Source: Oscillospiraceae bacterium
GTDB lineage: Bacteria; Bacillota; Clostridia; Oscillospirales; Oscillospiraceae
Direction: 5' to 3'
DNA: 64,000 nt
Assembly (NCBI GenBank): GCA_022846095.1
Contig: AP025583.1
Location: 2,356,001-2,420,000, forward strand
Each line of letters opens with the position of its first letter. Position 1 is the stretch's first letter. Under the pieces are notes generated by a model, which was given only the letters and a program-made list of their open reading frames with translations, did not search any database and was not told the DNA's origin. Made by a program: the position numbers and the translations under genes. Positions 1-9,285 of the stretch are shown here, in pieces.

Positions 1-319
1 AATGGAGCAGCTCCATACGGGGAATCGGAACCTGGGCTGATACCGGCGCGTCGAGGGAGACCTGGCCATACCGGGCGAAATCCAGCGCCGCCTTCTCCCG
101 CGCCAGCTTCTCATATATCACTTTGGCGGCCGCATACCAGCCGCGGCGGCCCTCCCCGTGGAAGCCGTCCGGCTGGCACTGGTAGACCTCCAGGAAGCCC
201 GTCCAGCCGATGTTCAGGCACTCAGAATCCCTGTCGTCCAGGCCCACCATCCGGCATATCTCACGGATCAGCTTCTCCACGCGCTCCCGGTCCCGCTTGG
301 AAAAATCACGCCTTTTCAC
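1..319 (-). CDS. Partial hypothetical protein, possibly sigma-70 region 2-like (C-terminus off the window)
   Basis: The frame reads openly from a GTG at 319 to the left edge, so about 106 residues are visible and the C-terminus is missing. The GTG sits inside the upstream gene's stop (GTGA), a translational-coupling overlap, so the two genes form one unit. The residues start MKRRDFSKRDRERVEKLI and continue with a WTGFLEVYQ segment and a GWYAAAKVIYEKL segment. That spacing recalls region 2 of small sigma-70-like proteins, but the match is by eye and weak. It could equally be an unrelated helical DNA-binding protein. No function is assigned. Confidence 0.55.
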   Translation of the reverse strand, partial: MKRRDFSKRDRERVEKLIREICRMVGLDDRDSECLNIGWTGFLEVYQCQPDGFHGEGRRGWYAAAKVIYEKLAREKAALDFARYGQVSLDAPVSAQVPIPRMELLH

Positions 320-735
320 TCTGCCTTACGTCCTTTCCGCCTCTGCGGCTGTATCAGCTGCCCGGCCGGGGGAGGAGACGGCAGATCCCCGCTGCAGCCC
401 ACCCAGCCGTTTTGCCCGCCGCACCACTCCAAGCGGTAGCTTACGGGCAGCTGAATCCCCCGCTCCAGCAGCAGCTCCTTCATCGGCCTGTGGGTGACCA
501 CCCCCTTTTCTGAGAAGCAAATATTGCCCTCCGCGTCGGAACACAGCAGGATATACCTGCCGTCTTTGCTGAACCGGATGCGGAATCTGCGCTGCTTGCC
601 CGCCTGCGTCTGAAGGGCCGTGTTCATGCTCAATACGCCCTGCGCCGTCATCGACAGCTTGGGGTGGTCATAAAACCGAACCGACTCCGGCACCTCGTCA
701 AATGACGAAAAGTCCAACGATGTAACGTCTATCAT
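316..735 (-). CDS. Hypothetical protein, 139 aa
   Basis: Starts MIDVTSLDFSSFDEV and has no recognised domain, signal peptide or membrane segment. The middle (about residues 45-75) is a beta-rich stretch with RFSKDGRYILLCSD. The C-terminal 20 residues are Pro/Gln/Arg-rich and probably disordered. A promoter (771-799) lies just upstream, and a purine-rich AAGAAGAG about 10 nt before the ATG is the likely ribosome site. It is translationally coupled to the partial gene downstream. The short AT-rich upstream region and lack of known homology suggest an accessory gene. Function unknown. Confidence 0.6.
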   Translation of the reverse strand: MIDVTSLDFSSFDEVPESVRFYDHPKLSMTAQGVLSMNTALQTQAGKQRRFRIRFSKDGRYILLCSDAEGNICFSEKGVVTHRPMKELLLERGIQLPVSYRLEWCGGQNGWVGCSGDLPSPPPAGQLIQPQRRKGRKAE

Positions 736-770
736 ATCCCTAATCTCTTCTTATCAATAAAGTTCCTCCC

Positions 771-799
771 ATTGTAGCTAAAAATGAATTTTATTTCAA
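771..799 (-). promoter_or_regulatory. Promoter of the two-gene unit at the left edge
   Basis: On the minus strand TTGAAA (799-794) is followed after 17 nt by TACAAT (776-771), in an AT-rich stretch directly upstream of the gene starting at 735. Confidence 0.6.
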
Positions 800-894
800 A
801 TTTTTATTTTTACGACATTTTCCCCTATTTTCACCCATTTTTCTCGCTATCTCACAATACTTTTTTGTAAGGTTTTTATGGCGCTGAAAACTGT

Positions 895-929
895 AAAAAG
901 GCTGCGGCAAATTGCCGCAGCCTTTTTTT
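895..929. terminator. Rho-independent terminator (bidirectional)
   Basis: A 9-bp perfect stem GGCTGCGGC/GCCGCAGCC with a 5-nt loop is flanked by an A-run on the left and a T-run on the right, so it can stop transcription in both directions. It lies just after the YeiH-family gene, which is read on the minus strand. Confidence 0.85.
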
Positions 930-933
930 GATA

Positions 934-1956
934 TTACCACAGCCCCAGGACCAGCTGCAGCGCCAGGCTCACCCCGGTGATGCCCACCCAGCAGCACAGG
1001 CCCATCAGCAGGGGCTTGCCGCCGGTTTTGACCAGCTTGACAAGGTCGGTATTCAGCCCGATGGCGCTCATGGCCATGACGATGAAGAACTTGCTCAGGG
1101 TCTTGACGGGGGAAAAGACCGACACGGGCGCGCCCAGCCCCACCGCCGCCGTGGTAACTACGCTGGCCAGGATGAAATAGAGGATGAAAAAGGGGAACAC
1201 CTTGCGCAGCTGCACCCTTGCGGCCCCCTCCTCCGCCCTCCGGGCGCGCAGCAGGGCCAGCACCAGGGTGATGGGAATAATGGCCAGGGTGCGGGTGAGC
1301 TTGACGGTGACCGCCTTGTCCAACGTGGCCGAGCCCAGGCGGTACATGGAATCCCAGGTGGAGGCCGCCGCGGTGACCGAGGAGGTGTCGTTCACGGCGG
1401 TGCCTGCGAAGATGCCGAAGGCCTCCCCCGACGTGGTGTCGAACCCCAGCAGCGCGCCGAGGGCGGGGAAGAATACGGCGGCCAGCACGTTGAAAAAAAA
1501 GATGACCGAGATGGCCTGGGCCACCTCCTCGTCGTCCGCGTCGATGACCGGGGCGGTGGCCGCGATGGCGGAGCCGCCGCAGATGGAGGACCCCACCCCC
1601 ACCAGGGTGGAGATCTTGCCGGGGATGTGCATCACACGGTGCAGCACGTAGGCGATCACCAGCGAGGTGGTGATGGTGGCCAGGATGATGGGCAGGGACT
1701 GGAGCCCCGTCTCGGCCACCACGGAGAGGTTCATACCGAAGCCCAGCAGGATCACGGCGTACTGGAGGATTTTTTTGGAGGTAAAGGCCACGCCGCTGCG
1801 GATTTTGGCCTTGTCCTTCCAGAACAGCGCGATTACCATGCCCGCCAGGATGGCGAACACCGGGGCCCCCACCACGGGAACCAGCTTCCCCAGGAACCAC
1901 GCGGGCACCGAAATTGCCAGGCACACCAGCAGGCCCGGCAGCATCTCTTTTTTCAT
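934..1956 (-). CDS. YeiH/YadS-family putative sulfate exporter (UPF0324)
   Basis: A polytopic inner-membrane protein of 340 residues, the usual size for the YeiH family (Pfam Cons_hypoth698). About ten hydrophobic segments are visible. The family signature region [14 protein letters not shown] is at roughly residues 121-134, and a second conserved stretch ([13 protein letters not shown]) at about 183-195. Family members are annotated as putative sulfate or sulfonate exporters, mostly by homology, and the substrate here is not shown by the sequence. It is monocistronic: a strong terminator follows and the next gene is divergent. No LysR regulator, the common neighbour, is adjacent. Confidence 0.88.
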   Translation of the reverse strand: MKKEMLPGLLVCLAISVPAWFLGKLVPVVGAPVFAILAGMVIALFWKDKAKIRSGVAFTSKKILQYAVILLGFGMNLSVVAETGLQSLPIILATITTSLVIAYVLHRVMHIPGKISTLVGVGSSICGGSAIAATAPVIDADDEEVAQAISVIFFFNVLAAVFFPALGALLGFDTTSGEAFGIFAGTAVNDTSSVTAAASTWDSMYRLGSATLDKAVTVKLTRTLAIIPITLVLALLRARRAEEGAARVQLRKVFPFFILYFILASVVTTAAVGLGAPVSVFSPVKTLSKFFIVMAMSAIGLNTDLVKLVKTGGKPLLMGLCCWVGITGVSLALQLVLGLW

Positions 1957-2117
1957 GAAGTCATCTTCTCTCTGTCTCTACAAAAATCTGTCTGCCTGAA
2001 AATTTTTTAGCAGCGTTTCCCAGTGTACCACACCCCGGCGCAAAAATGAAGCTGTTTTTCTCGGTTTTTCTATGCTATGATGTTGGCTGCCGAAATCAAG
2101 CAAAAGGAGTTCCCGAA

Positions 2118-3158
2118 ATGAAGCACCGTATCCCCGCGCTACTCTGCGCCCTGCTGCTGATCCTGGGCCTCTCCGGCTGTGAGACGGCCCCCGCCGCCCA
2201 GGCCTCTCCGCCGCCGGAGGGCTCCACCCTGGCCGTCCACTTCATCGACGTGGGCCAGGCCGACGCCGCCCTGCTGCTCTGCGGCGGGCAGGCCATGCTG
2301 ATCGACGGCGGCAACGTGGCCGACAGCAGCCTGGTGGTCTCCTACCTGGAGCGGCAGGGGGTGGAGGCTCTGGACTACGTGGTCTGCACCCACGCCCACG
2401 AGGACCACGTGGGCGGCCTCTCCGGCCCCCTGAACACCTGCACCGCCGCCCACGTCCTGTCCCCCGTGACGGAGTACGACTCCAAGGCCTTCCGGGATTT
2501 TGCCAAATACACCGCCGCCCAGGGGCTGGAGCTGGAGATCCCCACTCCCGGGGATACCTTCCCCCTGGGGGAGGCGGAGGTCACCGTGCTGGGCCCCGTC
2601 CGGGACTACGGCGAGACCAACAACACCTCTCTGGTGCTGCGGGTGGAGTTTGGGGAGACCTCCTTCCTCTTCACCGGCGACATGGAGCGGGAGGCGGAGG
2701 CCGACCTGTTGGAGGCGGGCGCGGAGCTGGAGTCCACCGTGCTCAAGGTGGGCCACCACGGCAGCGACACCTCCACCAGCTACCCCTTTCTCCGCGCCGT
2801 GGCGCCCAGGTACGCCGTAATCTCCGTGGGGGAGGGCAACTCCTACGGCCACCCCACCGAGGCCGCCCTCAGCCGCCTGCGGGACGCCGACGCCACGGTC
2901 TACCGCACCGATTTGCAGGGCACGGTGGTGGCGGTGAGCGACGGCACTTCCGTCTCCTTCACCACCGGCCGGGACGCGGCCCCCGCCCCCGGGCGGACGG
3001 ACGAGGGCGAGATGCGCTACATCGGCAACGCCAACTCCCACGTATTCCACCTGGACACCTGTTCCGGACTGCCGGCGGAGAAAAACCGGGTGGAGTTCGC
3101 AAACCGGGCGGAGGCCGCGGCGGCGGGGTACACCCCCTGCGGCCGCTGCAAGCCTTAG
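2118..3158 (+). CDS. ComEC/Rec2-type metallo-beta-lactamase lipoprotein with a C-terminal Ada-like zinc-binding segment
   Basis: A 346-aa surface lipoprotein: the signal peptide ends in LGLSGC with Cys21 as the lipidation site. The metallo-beta-lactamase fold follows, with THAHEDH (H92, H94, D96, H97), FTGD, VGHHGSD and the NSYGHP motif typical of the soluble ComEC-C nuclease-like group. The last ~50 residues carry NSHVFHLDTC and CGRCKP, resembling the Ada N-terminal metal-binding fold often found at the end of such secreted hydrolases. The ATG at 2118 is chosen because AAAGGAG precedes it; an upstream in-frame ATG at 2046 would destroy the signal peptide. A TGC-TATGAT extended -10 is at 2073-2081. 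The likely role is hydrolysis of extracellular nucleic acid or another phosphodiester; the substrate is unknown. Confidence 0.88.
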   Translation: MKHRIPALLCALLLILGLSGCETAPAAQASPPPEGSTLAVHFIDVGQADAALLLCGGQAMLIDGGNVADSSLVVSYLERQGVEALDYVVCTHAHEDHVGGLSGPLNTCTAAHVLSPVTEYDSKAFRDFAKYTAAQGLELEIPTPGDTFPLGEAEVTVLGPVRDYGETNNTSLVLRVEFGETSFLFTGDMEREAEADLLEAGAELESTVLKVGHHGSDTSTSYPFLRAVAPRYAVISVGEGNSYGHPTEAALSRLRDADATVYRTDLQGTVVAVSDGTSVSFTTGRDAAPAPGRTDEGEMRYIGNANSHVFHLDTCSGLPAEKNRVEFANRAEAAAAGYTPCGRCKP

Positions 3159-3182
3159 AAAAGCGTCAGAGGAGGGACCTTC

Positions 3183-4760
3183 ATGTCCACAATCACCGTC
3201 CTGCGGGGGGACGAACTGCGCTCCATCCCCGCCCAACCGGGGGAGGCCCTGCTCTCCGCCCTCCAGCGGGCGGGCCTGCACGAGCCCGAGGCCCCCTGCG
3301 GGGGCAACGGCACCTGCGGCAAATGCCTGGTGGAGGCCTGGGGCGCGCTGGAGCCCCCCTCCCCCGCCGAGGCGCGGCTCCTCCCCCCCGGCGGGGGGCG
3401 CAGGCTGGCCTGCCGCGCCCGGGTGGCCGGGGACTGCTCCGTGCGCCTGTCGGCCGTGGAGGGCGCGCGGGTGGCTCTGGACGGCGGCCCACTCCCCTAC
3501 CCCCCCGACCCCGGCCGGGAGGGGCTGGGGGCGGCCATCGACGTGGGCACCACCACCGTGGCATGCTCCCTCTACGACCTGGGGACGGGGGAGCGTCTGG
3601 GCGCCCTGGGGGAGCTGAACGCCCAGCGGGCCTTCGGCGCGGATGTGATCTCCCGCATCGCCCGCTGCACCGGCAGCCCCGACGGCCTGGCGCTGCTCAC
3701 CGCCGCCATCCGGGAACAGCTGGCCGGGGCCCTGGCCCGGCTGTGCCGGGAGGCCGGGCGGCGCACGGAGGAGATCCAGTGTATCGCGGCGGCGGGCAAC
3801 ACCGTCATGGAACACCTGCTGGCGGGCCTCTCCCCCGCCTCCATCGCCGCGGCCCCCTTCACCCCCCTGTCCCGCTTCGGCTGCTCCCTCCCCGCGGCAG
3901 ACCTGGGCCTGCCCGCCGCGGCCGGGGCCCAGGTCTACCTGGCCCCCGCCGTGGCGGGGTACGTGGGGGGCGACATCACCGCCGGGCTTTTGGCCTCAGG
4001 CGCCTGCCGCGCGCAGCGGCCCGTCCTGTTCCTGGACGTGGGCACCAACGGGGAGATGGCCGTGGGCGGCCGGGACGGCTTCCTCTGCTGCGCCACGGCG
4101 GCGGGTCCCGCCTTCGAGGGGGCGGAGATCTCCTGCGGCATGTCGGGCACGGCGGGGGCGGTCAGCCGGGTGTGGCCCGAGGGGGAGACTCTCCGGTATA
4201 CGGTCATCGGCGGCGGGGCGGCGGCGGGGATCTGCGGCTCCGGGCTGGTGGATCTGCTCGCCGTCCTGCTGGAGTGGGGCGCGGTGGACGAGACCGGGCG
4301 GCTGCTGCCCCCCGGCGAGGCGCCCGCCGCCCTGCGGCCGTACCTGGAGCCCTCGGAGGACGGGGGCTGCGCCTTCCGCCTCTTCCCGTCCGGCCCCCTC
4401 CTCACCGCCGGGGACGTGCGCAAGCTCCAGCTGGCCAAAGCCGCGGTGGCCGCGGGGGTGCGTACCCTGCTGGACGAGGCGGGCCTCCGGGCGGAGGAGA
4501 TCTCCGCCCTCTGCCTGGCCGGGGGCTTCGGCGGCGCGCTGCACCGGGAGAGCGCCGCCGCCATCGGCCTGCTCCCCCCCGCCCTCCTGCCCCGCACCGT
4601 CTGCGTGGGCAACAGCGCCGCGGCCGGGGCGGCCGCGGTGCTGCTCTCCGGCGCGGCCCGGCGGGAGCTGGAGGCGCTGCGCGCCCGCTGCCACTACCTG
4701 GAGCTCTCCACCTGCCCGGCCTTCTCCGAACACTACATCGACTGCATGTCCTTCGGGTAG
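3183..4760 (+). CDS. RACo-type ASKHA-domain ferredoxin protein (DUF4445), corrinoid activation protein
   Basis: 525 aa. The N-terminus is a plant-type [2Fe-2S] domain: C39, C45 and C48 (CGGNGTCGKC) plus C77. From about residue 115 comes the ASKHA-like RACo domain, with AAIDVGTTTVACSLYDL as a phosphate-binding loop, then FLDVGTNGEMA and a C-terminal GGFGGALH. Proteins of this family use ATP to drive reductive reactivation of Co(II) corrinoid proteins in methyltransferase systems. It lies 24 nt after the lipoprotein gene with GGAGG before the ATG, so it may be co-transcribed. No corrinoid protein or methyltransferase gene is nearby, so the partner must be encoded elsewhere. It is about 100 residues shorter than many RACo proteins because the linker domain is small. 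Confidence 0.85.
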   Translation: MSTITVLRGDELRSIPAQPGEALLSALQRAGLHEPEAPCGGNGTCGKCLVEAWGALEPPSPAEARLLPPGGGRRLACRARVAGDCSVRLSAVEGARVALDGGPLPYPPDPGREGLGAAIDVGTTTVACSLYDLGTGERLGALGELNAQRAFGADVISRIARCTGSPDGLALLTAAIREQLAGALARLCREAGRRTEEIQCIAAAGNTVMEHLLAGLSPASIAAAPFTPLSRFGCSLPAADLGLPAAAGAQVYLAPAVAGYVGGDITAGLLASGACRAQRPVLFLDVGTNGEMAVGGRDGFLCCATAAGPAFEGAEISCGMSGTAGAVSRVWPEGETLRYTVIGGGAAAGICGSGLVDLLAVLLEWGAVDETGRLLPPGEAPAALRPYLEPSEDGGCAFRLFPSGPLLTAGDVRKLQLAKAAVAAGVRTLLDEAGLRAEEISALCLAGGFGGALHRESAAAIGLLPPALLPRTVCVGNSAAAGAAAVLLSGAARRELEALRARCHYLELSTCPAFSEHYIDCMSFG

Positions 4761-4773
4761 GGGCAAACCGACC

Positions 4774-4809
4774 AAAAAACCACCGCCGGGTCGCCCCGGC
4801 GGTGGTTTT
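4774..4809. terminator. Bidirectional terminator between convergent genes
   Basis: A 13-bp stem (ACCACCGCCGGG/CCCGGCGGTGGT with flanking A-T pairs) and 4-nt loop, with an A-run on one side and a T-run on the other. It separates the RACo-like gene (+) from the diguanylate cyclase gene (-). Confidence 0.85.
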
Positions 4810-4814
4810 CCGCA

Positions 4815-6668
4815 CTATGTCTTTTCCGCGAAACGGCTGGTGTGCTTGCCGTCCTTCTTGGCCTCGTACATCGCCCGGTCGGCCGCCCGGTAGAGGCTCT
4901 GGAAGTCCGTCCCGTCCCTGGGGCACTCCGCCACGCCGATGCTGCACGAAAGGCCCGGCCCGCCTTCCCCGTCCCGGCCCAGGGCGGTAATGCGCTCCAG
5001 CAGCAGCTCCGCCTTGCGCTGGGCGGCAGCACGGTCGGCGCACCCGGGCATGAAGGCCACAAACTCGTCGCCCCCCACCCGGCCCAATAGATCCCCCTCC
5101 CGGAACACCGAGCGGATGACCCCGCCGATATGGGAGATAACCCGGTCCCCCGCCTGATGGCCCAGGCGGTCGTTAATCTGCTTGAAGTCGTCGATGTCCA
5201 CCATCAGCAGGAAGCCCCGCGCCCCCTCCTGGAGGCAGCGCTCCACCCGGCGCACCGCGGCCGCCTTGTTGTACAGGCCGGTGAGCGCGTCGGTCTCCGA
5301 GCGCGCGATAAGGCCCAGCTCCCGCTGCTTCTGCTGCGTGATGTCCACCAGCTTGCACAGCAGCAGGGAGGCCTGGCCCCGGTCGTCGTAGACCGCCTGG
5401 TACTGGAACATACACCAAAAATAGTCCCCGTCCGCGCCGCGGACGCGCAGCTCCCGGCTCCCCTGCTCCCCGGGCGGGGGCCTGTCCCCAGCCAAATCCC
5501 GCGCCGCCTCCCGGTCCTCCGGGTGGAGCAGCTCCGCAAACCCGCCGCCGGCGGCAAAGCGGTCGATGCGCAGCTGCGTGAGCCCCAGCAGCGCGCTGGC
5601 GTTGGGGGAAAAGCGGGCGATGTCGGCGGCGTATTCGTACTCCATGAGCACGGTGTCGGAGAATTGGGCCAGGATGGCGTAGCGGTCCCGTGCCCTGTCC
5701 AGGGCCCGGCGCTGGCGCCGGAGCTGCCAGAGCAGGAAGCCGCCGGCCCCCGCCGTCAGGATGATGACCGCCCCGCAGGCCAGGACCGTATAGCGCAGGA
5801 TGCTTTTGGAGTGGCTGGACACCTCGTCCGCCAGGGTGAAGTTCACGATATGCCAGCCGTTATAGCCCAGGTAGGAGGTGGAGATAAAGACAGCCCGGCC
5901 GCTGTCCAGCTCCACCCGGTAGGTGCCGCTGCTGTCCTCCTCCAGCCCCCGGCGCACCCGCTCCACCGCGCCGGGCTCGGCCGCGTGGGCTGTGAGGTAC
6001 TCCAGCACGTTGGCCTCCAGCCCAATTTCCGCGTCCCGCACGGGCACCAGGCCGCCGTCCTGCCGGAAGATGTAGCTGGCCACCGAGTCCCGGAAATAGC
6101 CGGTCTGCACCGTCTGTACCAGCTTGTCGGCCGCCAGCAGGCTGCGCAGCGCCCCCACCACCTCGCCCTCCCGCCACACAGGGACGGCGATGCTGAAATA
6201 GTAGTGGTCCCCCATGCGCTTGGACAGGCGCACGTCGGACACCACCTCCTCCCCACGCCGGAGGGCCTCGTAGGTCTCCCAGTCCGCCGGGATAATCCCG
6301 GGGCCGTCCAGCCTCTGCCGCAGGTCCGCCATGGACAGGTAGGTGATGGCGTAATCCACCCGGGTCTCCCCCAGCTGCTCCAGATAGCTGGTCAGCCACC
6401 GGCTGTCCGGGTCCACGTCGGAGGCCTCCAGCATGGCGGCCACCGCCTTGAGGGTGCCCTCCACGTCGTTGATGGCCGCCTGTACCTCCCGGTGCTGCCC
6501 CTCGGCGTAGGCCGTCAGGTTCTCCTGCACCAGGACGTTGAACTCCCCGTCCAGGCGGGCCCGGTACCAGCTGAACACCAGGGCCAGAAGGGCGCAGAAC
6601 ACCGCCAGGCACAGGGTGAATACCAGGGTCTGCCTCCCCAACGCCCGCCGCTCCCGCTGTTTCCGCAT
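4815..6668 (-). CDS. Membrane diguanylate cyclase: Cache-type sensor, PAS and GGDEF
   Basis: 617 aa. One N-terminal membrane helix (about residues 15-35) is followed by a ~250-residue extracellular dCache-like sensor, a second helix (about 280-305), a PAS-like region and a C-terminal GGDEF domain. The active site is GRVGGDEFVAF. The allosteric I-site RxxD is present as REGD five residues before GGDEF, so product inhibition by c-di-GMP is likely. It makes c-di-GMP from two GTP in response to an extracellular ligand. I start at 6668 because GGAGGG lies 6 nt upstream; an in-frame start 21 nt earlier has no ribosome site. A TACAAT -10 lies in the AT-rich upstream region. No EAL or HD-GYP partner is adjacent. 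Confidence 0.9.
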   Translation of the reverse strand: MRKQRERRALGRQTLVFTLCLAVFCALLALVFSWYRARLDGEFNVLVQENLTAYAEGQHREVQAAINDVEGTLKAVAAMLEASDVDPDSRWLTSYLEQLGETRVDYAITYLSMADLRQRLDGPGIIPADWETYEALRRGEEVVSDVRLSKRMGDHYYFSIAVPVWREGEVVGALRSLLAADKLVQTVQTGYFRDSVASYIFRQDGGLVPVRDAEIGLEANVLEYLTAHAAEPGAVERVRRGLEEDSSGTYRVELDSGRAVFISTSYLGYNGWHIVNFTLADEVSSHSKSILRYTVLACGAVIILTAGAGGFLLWQLRRQRRALDRARDRYAILAQFSDTVLMEYEYAADIARFSPNASALLGLTQLRIDRFAAGGGFAELLHPEDREAARDLAGDRPPPGEQGSRELRVRGADGDYFWCMFQYQAVYDDRGQASLLLCKLVDITQQKQRELGLIARSETDALTGLYNKAAAVRRVERCLQEGARGFLLMVDIDDFKQINDRLGHQAGDRVISHIGGVIRSVFREGDLLGRVGGDEFVAFMPGCADRAAAQRKAELLLERITALGRDGEGGPGLSCSIGVAECPRDGTDFQSLYRAADRAMYEAKKDGKHTSRFAEKT

Positions 6669-6786
6669 ATCCGTCCCTCCTGTCCGCACCAGTCACCTGT
6701 CACGACAGCGTTTGTTTTTTTTCTAATTGTAACATATTTTTCAAACAGTTGCATAAATAAATCAAAATTGATTTCTTTTTACCCAT

Positions 6787-6822
6787 AAAAAAACCGGGCC
6801 GCACGGTGCGGCCCGGTTTTTT
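6787..6822 (-). terminator. Terminator at the end of the sialic acid locus
   Basis: A 13-bp perfect stem AACCGGGCCGCAC/GTGCGGCCCGGTT closes with a 2-nt loop, and a run of seven T on the minus strand follows. It lies 8 nt after the ABC ATPase stop codon. It can also act on the plus strand (T-run on that side too). Confidence 0.9.
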
Positions 6823-6829
6823 GGCGAAA

Positions 6830-7948
<1,119 letters not shown>

Positions 7949-8077
7949 GTACGAGAGCCGTAGGGGCAATGCCTCCGCAAATGCCCCCTTGCCCGCGCAG
8001 AGCGAACCTGCGCGGACGTTACGGCAGGTCTCCACACTGCCGCACCGCCGGCCCGGCGGGTTTGGTCTCCTCCTTTT
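7949..8077 (-). repeat. Four consecutive hairpins between a ribosome site and the ATPase start codon
   Basis: Read on the minus strand: AAAAAAGGAGGAG (around 8071-8062), then CCGCCGG/CCGGCGG, CGGCAG/CTGCCG, CCGCGCAG/CTGCGCGG and GGGGCA/TGCCCC stems, then CTACGG, then nine bases and the ATG. The last unit (about 7959-7988) matches the GGGC...GCCCCTACGG repeat found inside the two MITE-like elements at 20.7 and 37.3 kb. It looks like a small repeat insertion that separated a Shine-Dalgarno from its start codon, or a structured leader. Confidence 0.55.
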
Positions 8078-8157
8078 TTATGGATCCCCCGGCCCGATAG
8101 GAATGGAGTCGTGCCGGAGCCCCTATTTAAGCGGCGCCCCGCCGCTGGGAAACGAAG

Positions 8158-9285
8158 CTAGAGCTCGCAGGACGCCAGCGCGCCGCGGAAGACCACGGCC
8201 CGCAGGTCCAGATTTTTGTCCAGCACCGCCAGGCTGGCCAGCTTGCCGCAGTCCAGGCTGCCGGTGCGGCTGTACATGCCGATGGCCTTGGCGGAGTTTA
8301 CCGCCGCCGCGCGCACCGCGTCGGCCAGGGGGACCCCCATGCCGACGCAGGTCTTGAGGCAGCCCATCAGGTCGGTAACCGACCCGGCCAGGGTGCCGTC
8401 CGCCAGGGTGGCGCGGCTCCCCTTCACCGTGACGGCCTGGCCGCCCAGGGTGTACTCCCCGTCTGGCATCCCCGCCGCCCGCATGGAGTCGGAGATCAGG
8501 ATGACCCGGTTTGCGCCGAACATCTGGAAGGTGGCGCGCACCACGCTGGGGTGGACGTGCACACCGTCGCAGATCAGCTCCACCTTGCAGGCCGCGGTGT
8601 CGAAGGCCGCGCCCACCACGCCGGGGGCGCGGTGGGAGAAGGGCGGCATGGCGTTATAGAGGTGGGTGACCTGCCGGGCGCCGGCCCGGAAAGCCTCCAT
8701 GGCGGTGTCGTAGTCCGCCGTGGTGTGGGCCAGGGAGACCGTGACCTCCTCCCCCACCGCGCGGATGAAGTCGATGGCGCCGGGCAGCTCGGGGGCCACG
8801 GACACCAGCTTCACCAGGCCGTGGGAGGCGATGAACAGCTCCCGCAGCAGCTCCGCGCTGGGATCCTGGAGCCACGCGCCGTTCTGAGCCCCCTTTTTCG
8901 CCAGGGAGAGGAAGGGCCCCTCCAGGTTCACGCCGCACAGGGCCGCGCCGGGGCGGTTTTCCGCCCGGTGGGCGGCGGCGTTTTTACAGATGCGCAGCAG
9001 CTGCTCCCGCTCCAGGGTCATGCCCGCGGGGCAGATCTGGGTCACGCCGCGGCTGAGCTCGTACTCCGCCATGGCCCGGAGGCCCTCGGGGTCGCCGTCG
9101 CTGAAATCGGCCCCCTTGCAGCCGTGGAAATGTACGTCGGTCAGGCCGGGGATGATGTAGCAGCCCGCCGCGTCCAGCACGGCGTCGTCCCCGCTGCGGG
9201 CACTCAGCAGCCGCCCGTCGGTGCACACGTCCCGGGCCACGAAGCCCTCGTGAACGTCAAAGGCCAGGCCACCCGTTATCCGCAT
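8158..9285 (-). CDS. nagA: N-acetylglucosamine-6-phosphate deacetylase
   Basis: 375 aa, normal for NagA. It removes acetate from GlcNAc-6-P in the cytoplasm to give glucosamine-6-P, the second-last step of this sialic acid route. Amidohydrolase motifs are visible: DVHFHGCKG near residue 55 (metal site), LEGPFLS near 122 (metal-ligand Glu), CDGVHVHPS near 230 and the catalytic Asp in LISDSMRAAG near 263. Its start overlaps the end of nagB by 10 nt, so the two are translationally coupled. A 209-nt gap separates it from the ATPase gene. Confidence 0.93.
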   Translation of the reverse strand: MRITGGLAFDVHEGFVARDVCTDGRLLSARSGDDAVLDAAGCYIIPGLTDVHFHGCKGADFSDGDPEGLRAMAEYELSRGVTQICPAGMTLEREQLLRICKNAAAHRAENRPGAALCGVNLEGPFLSLAKKGAQNGAWLQDPSAELLRELFIASHGLVKLVSVAPELPGAIDFIRAVGEEVTVSLAHTTADYDTAMEAFRAGARQVTHLYNAMPPFSHRAPGVVGAAFDTAACKVELICDGVHVHPSVVRATFQMFGANRVILISDSMRAAGMPDGEYTLGGQAVTVKGSRATLADGTLAGSVTDLMGCLKTCVGMGVPLADAVRAAAVNSAKAIGMYSRTGSLDCGKLASLAVLDKNLDLRAVVFRGALASCEL

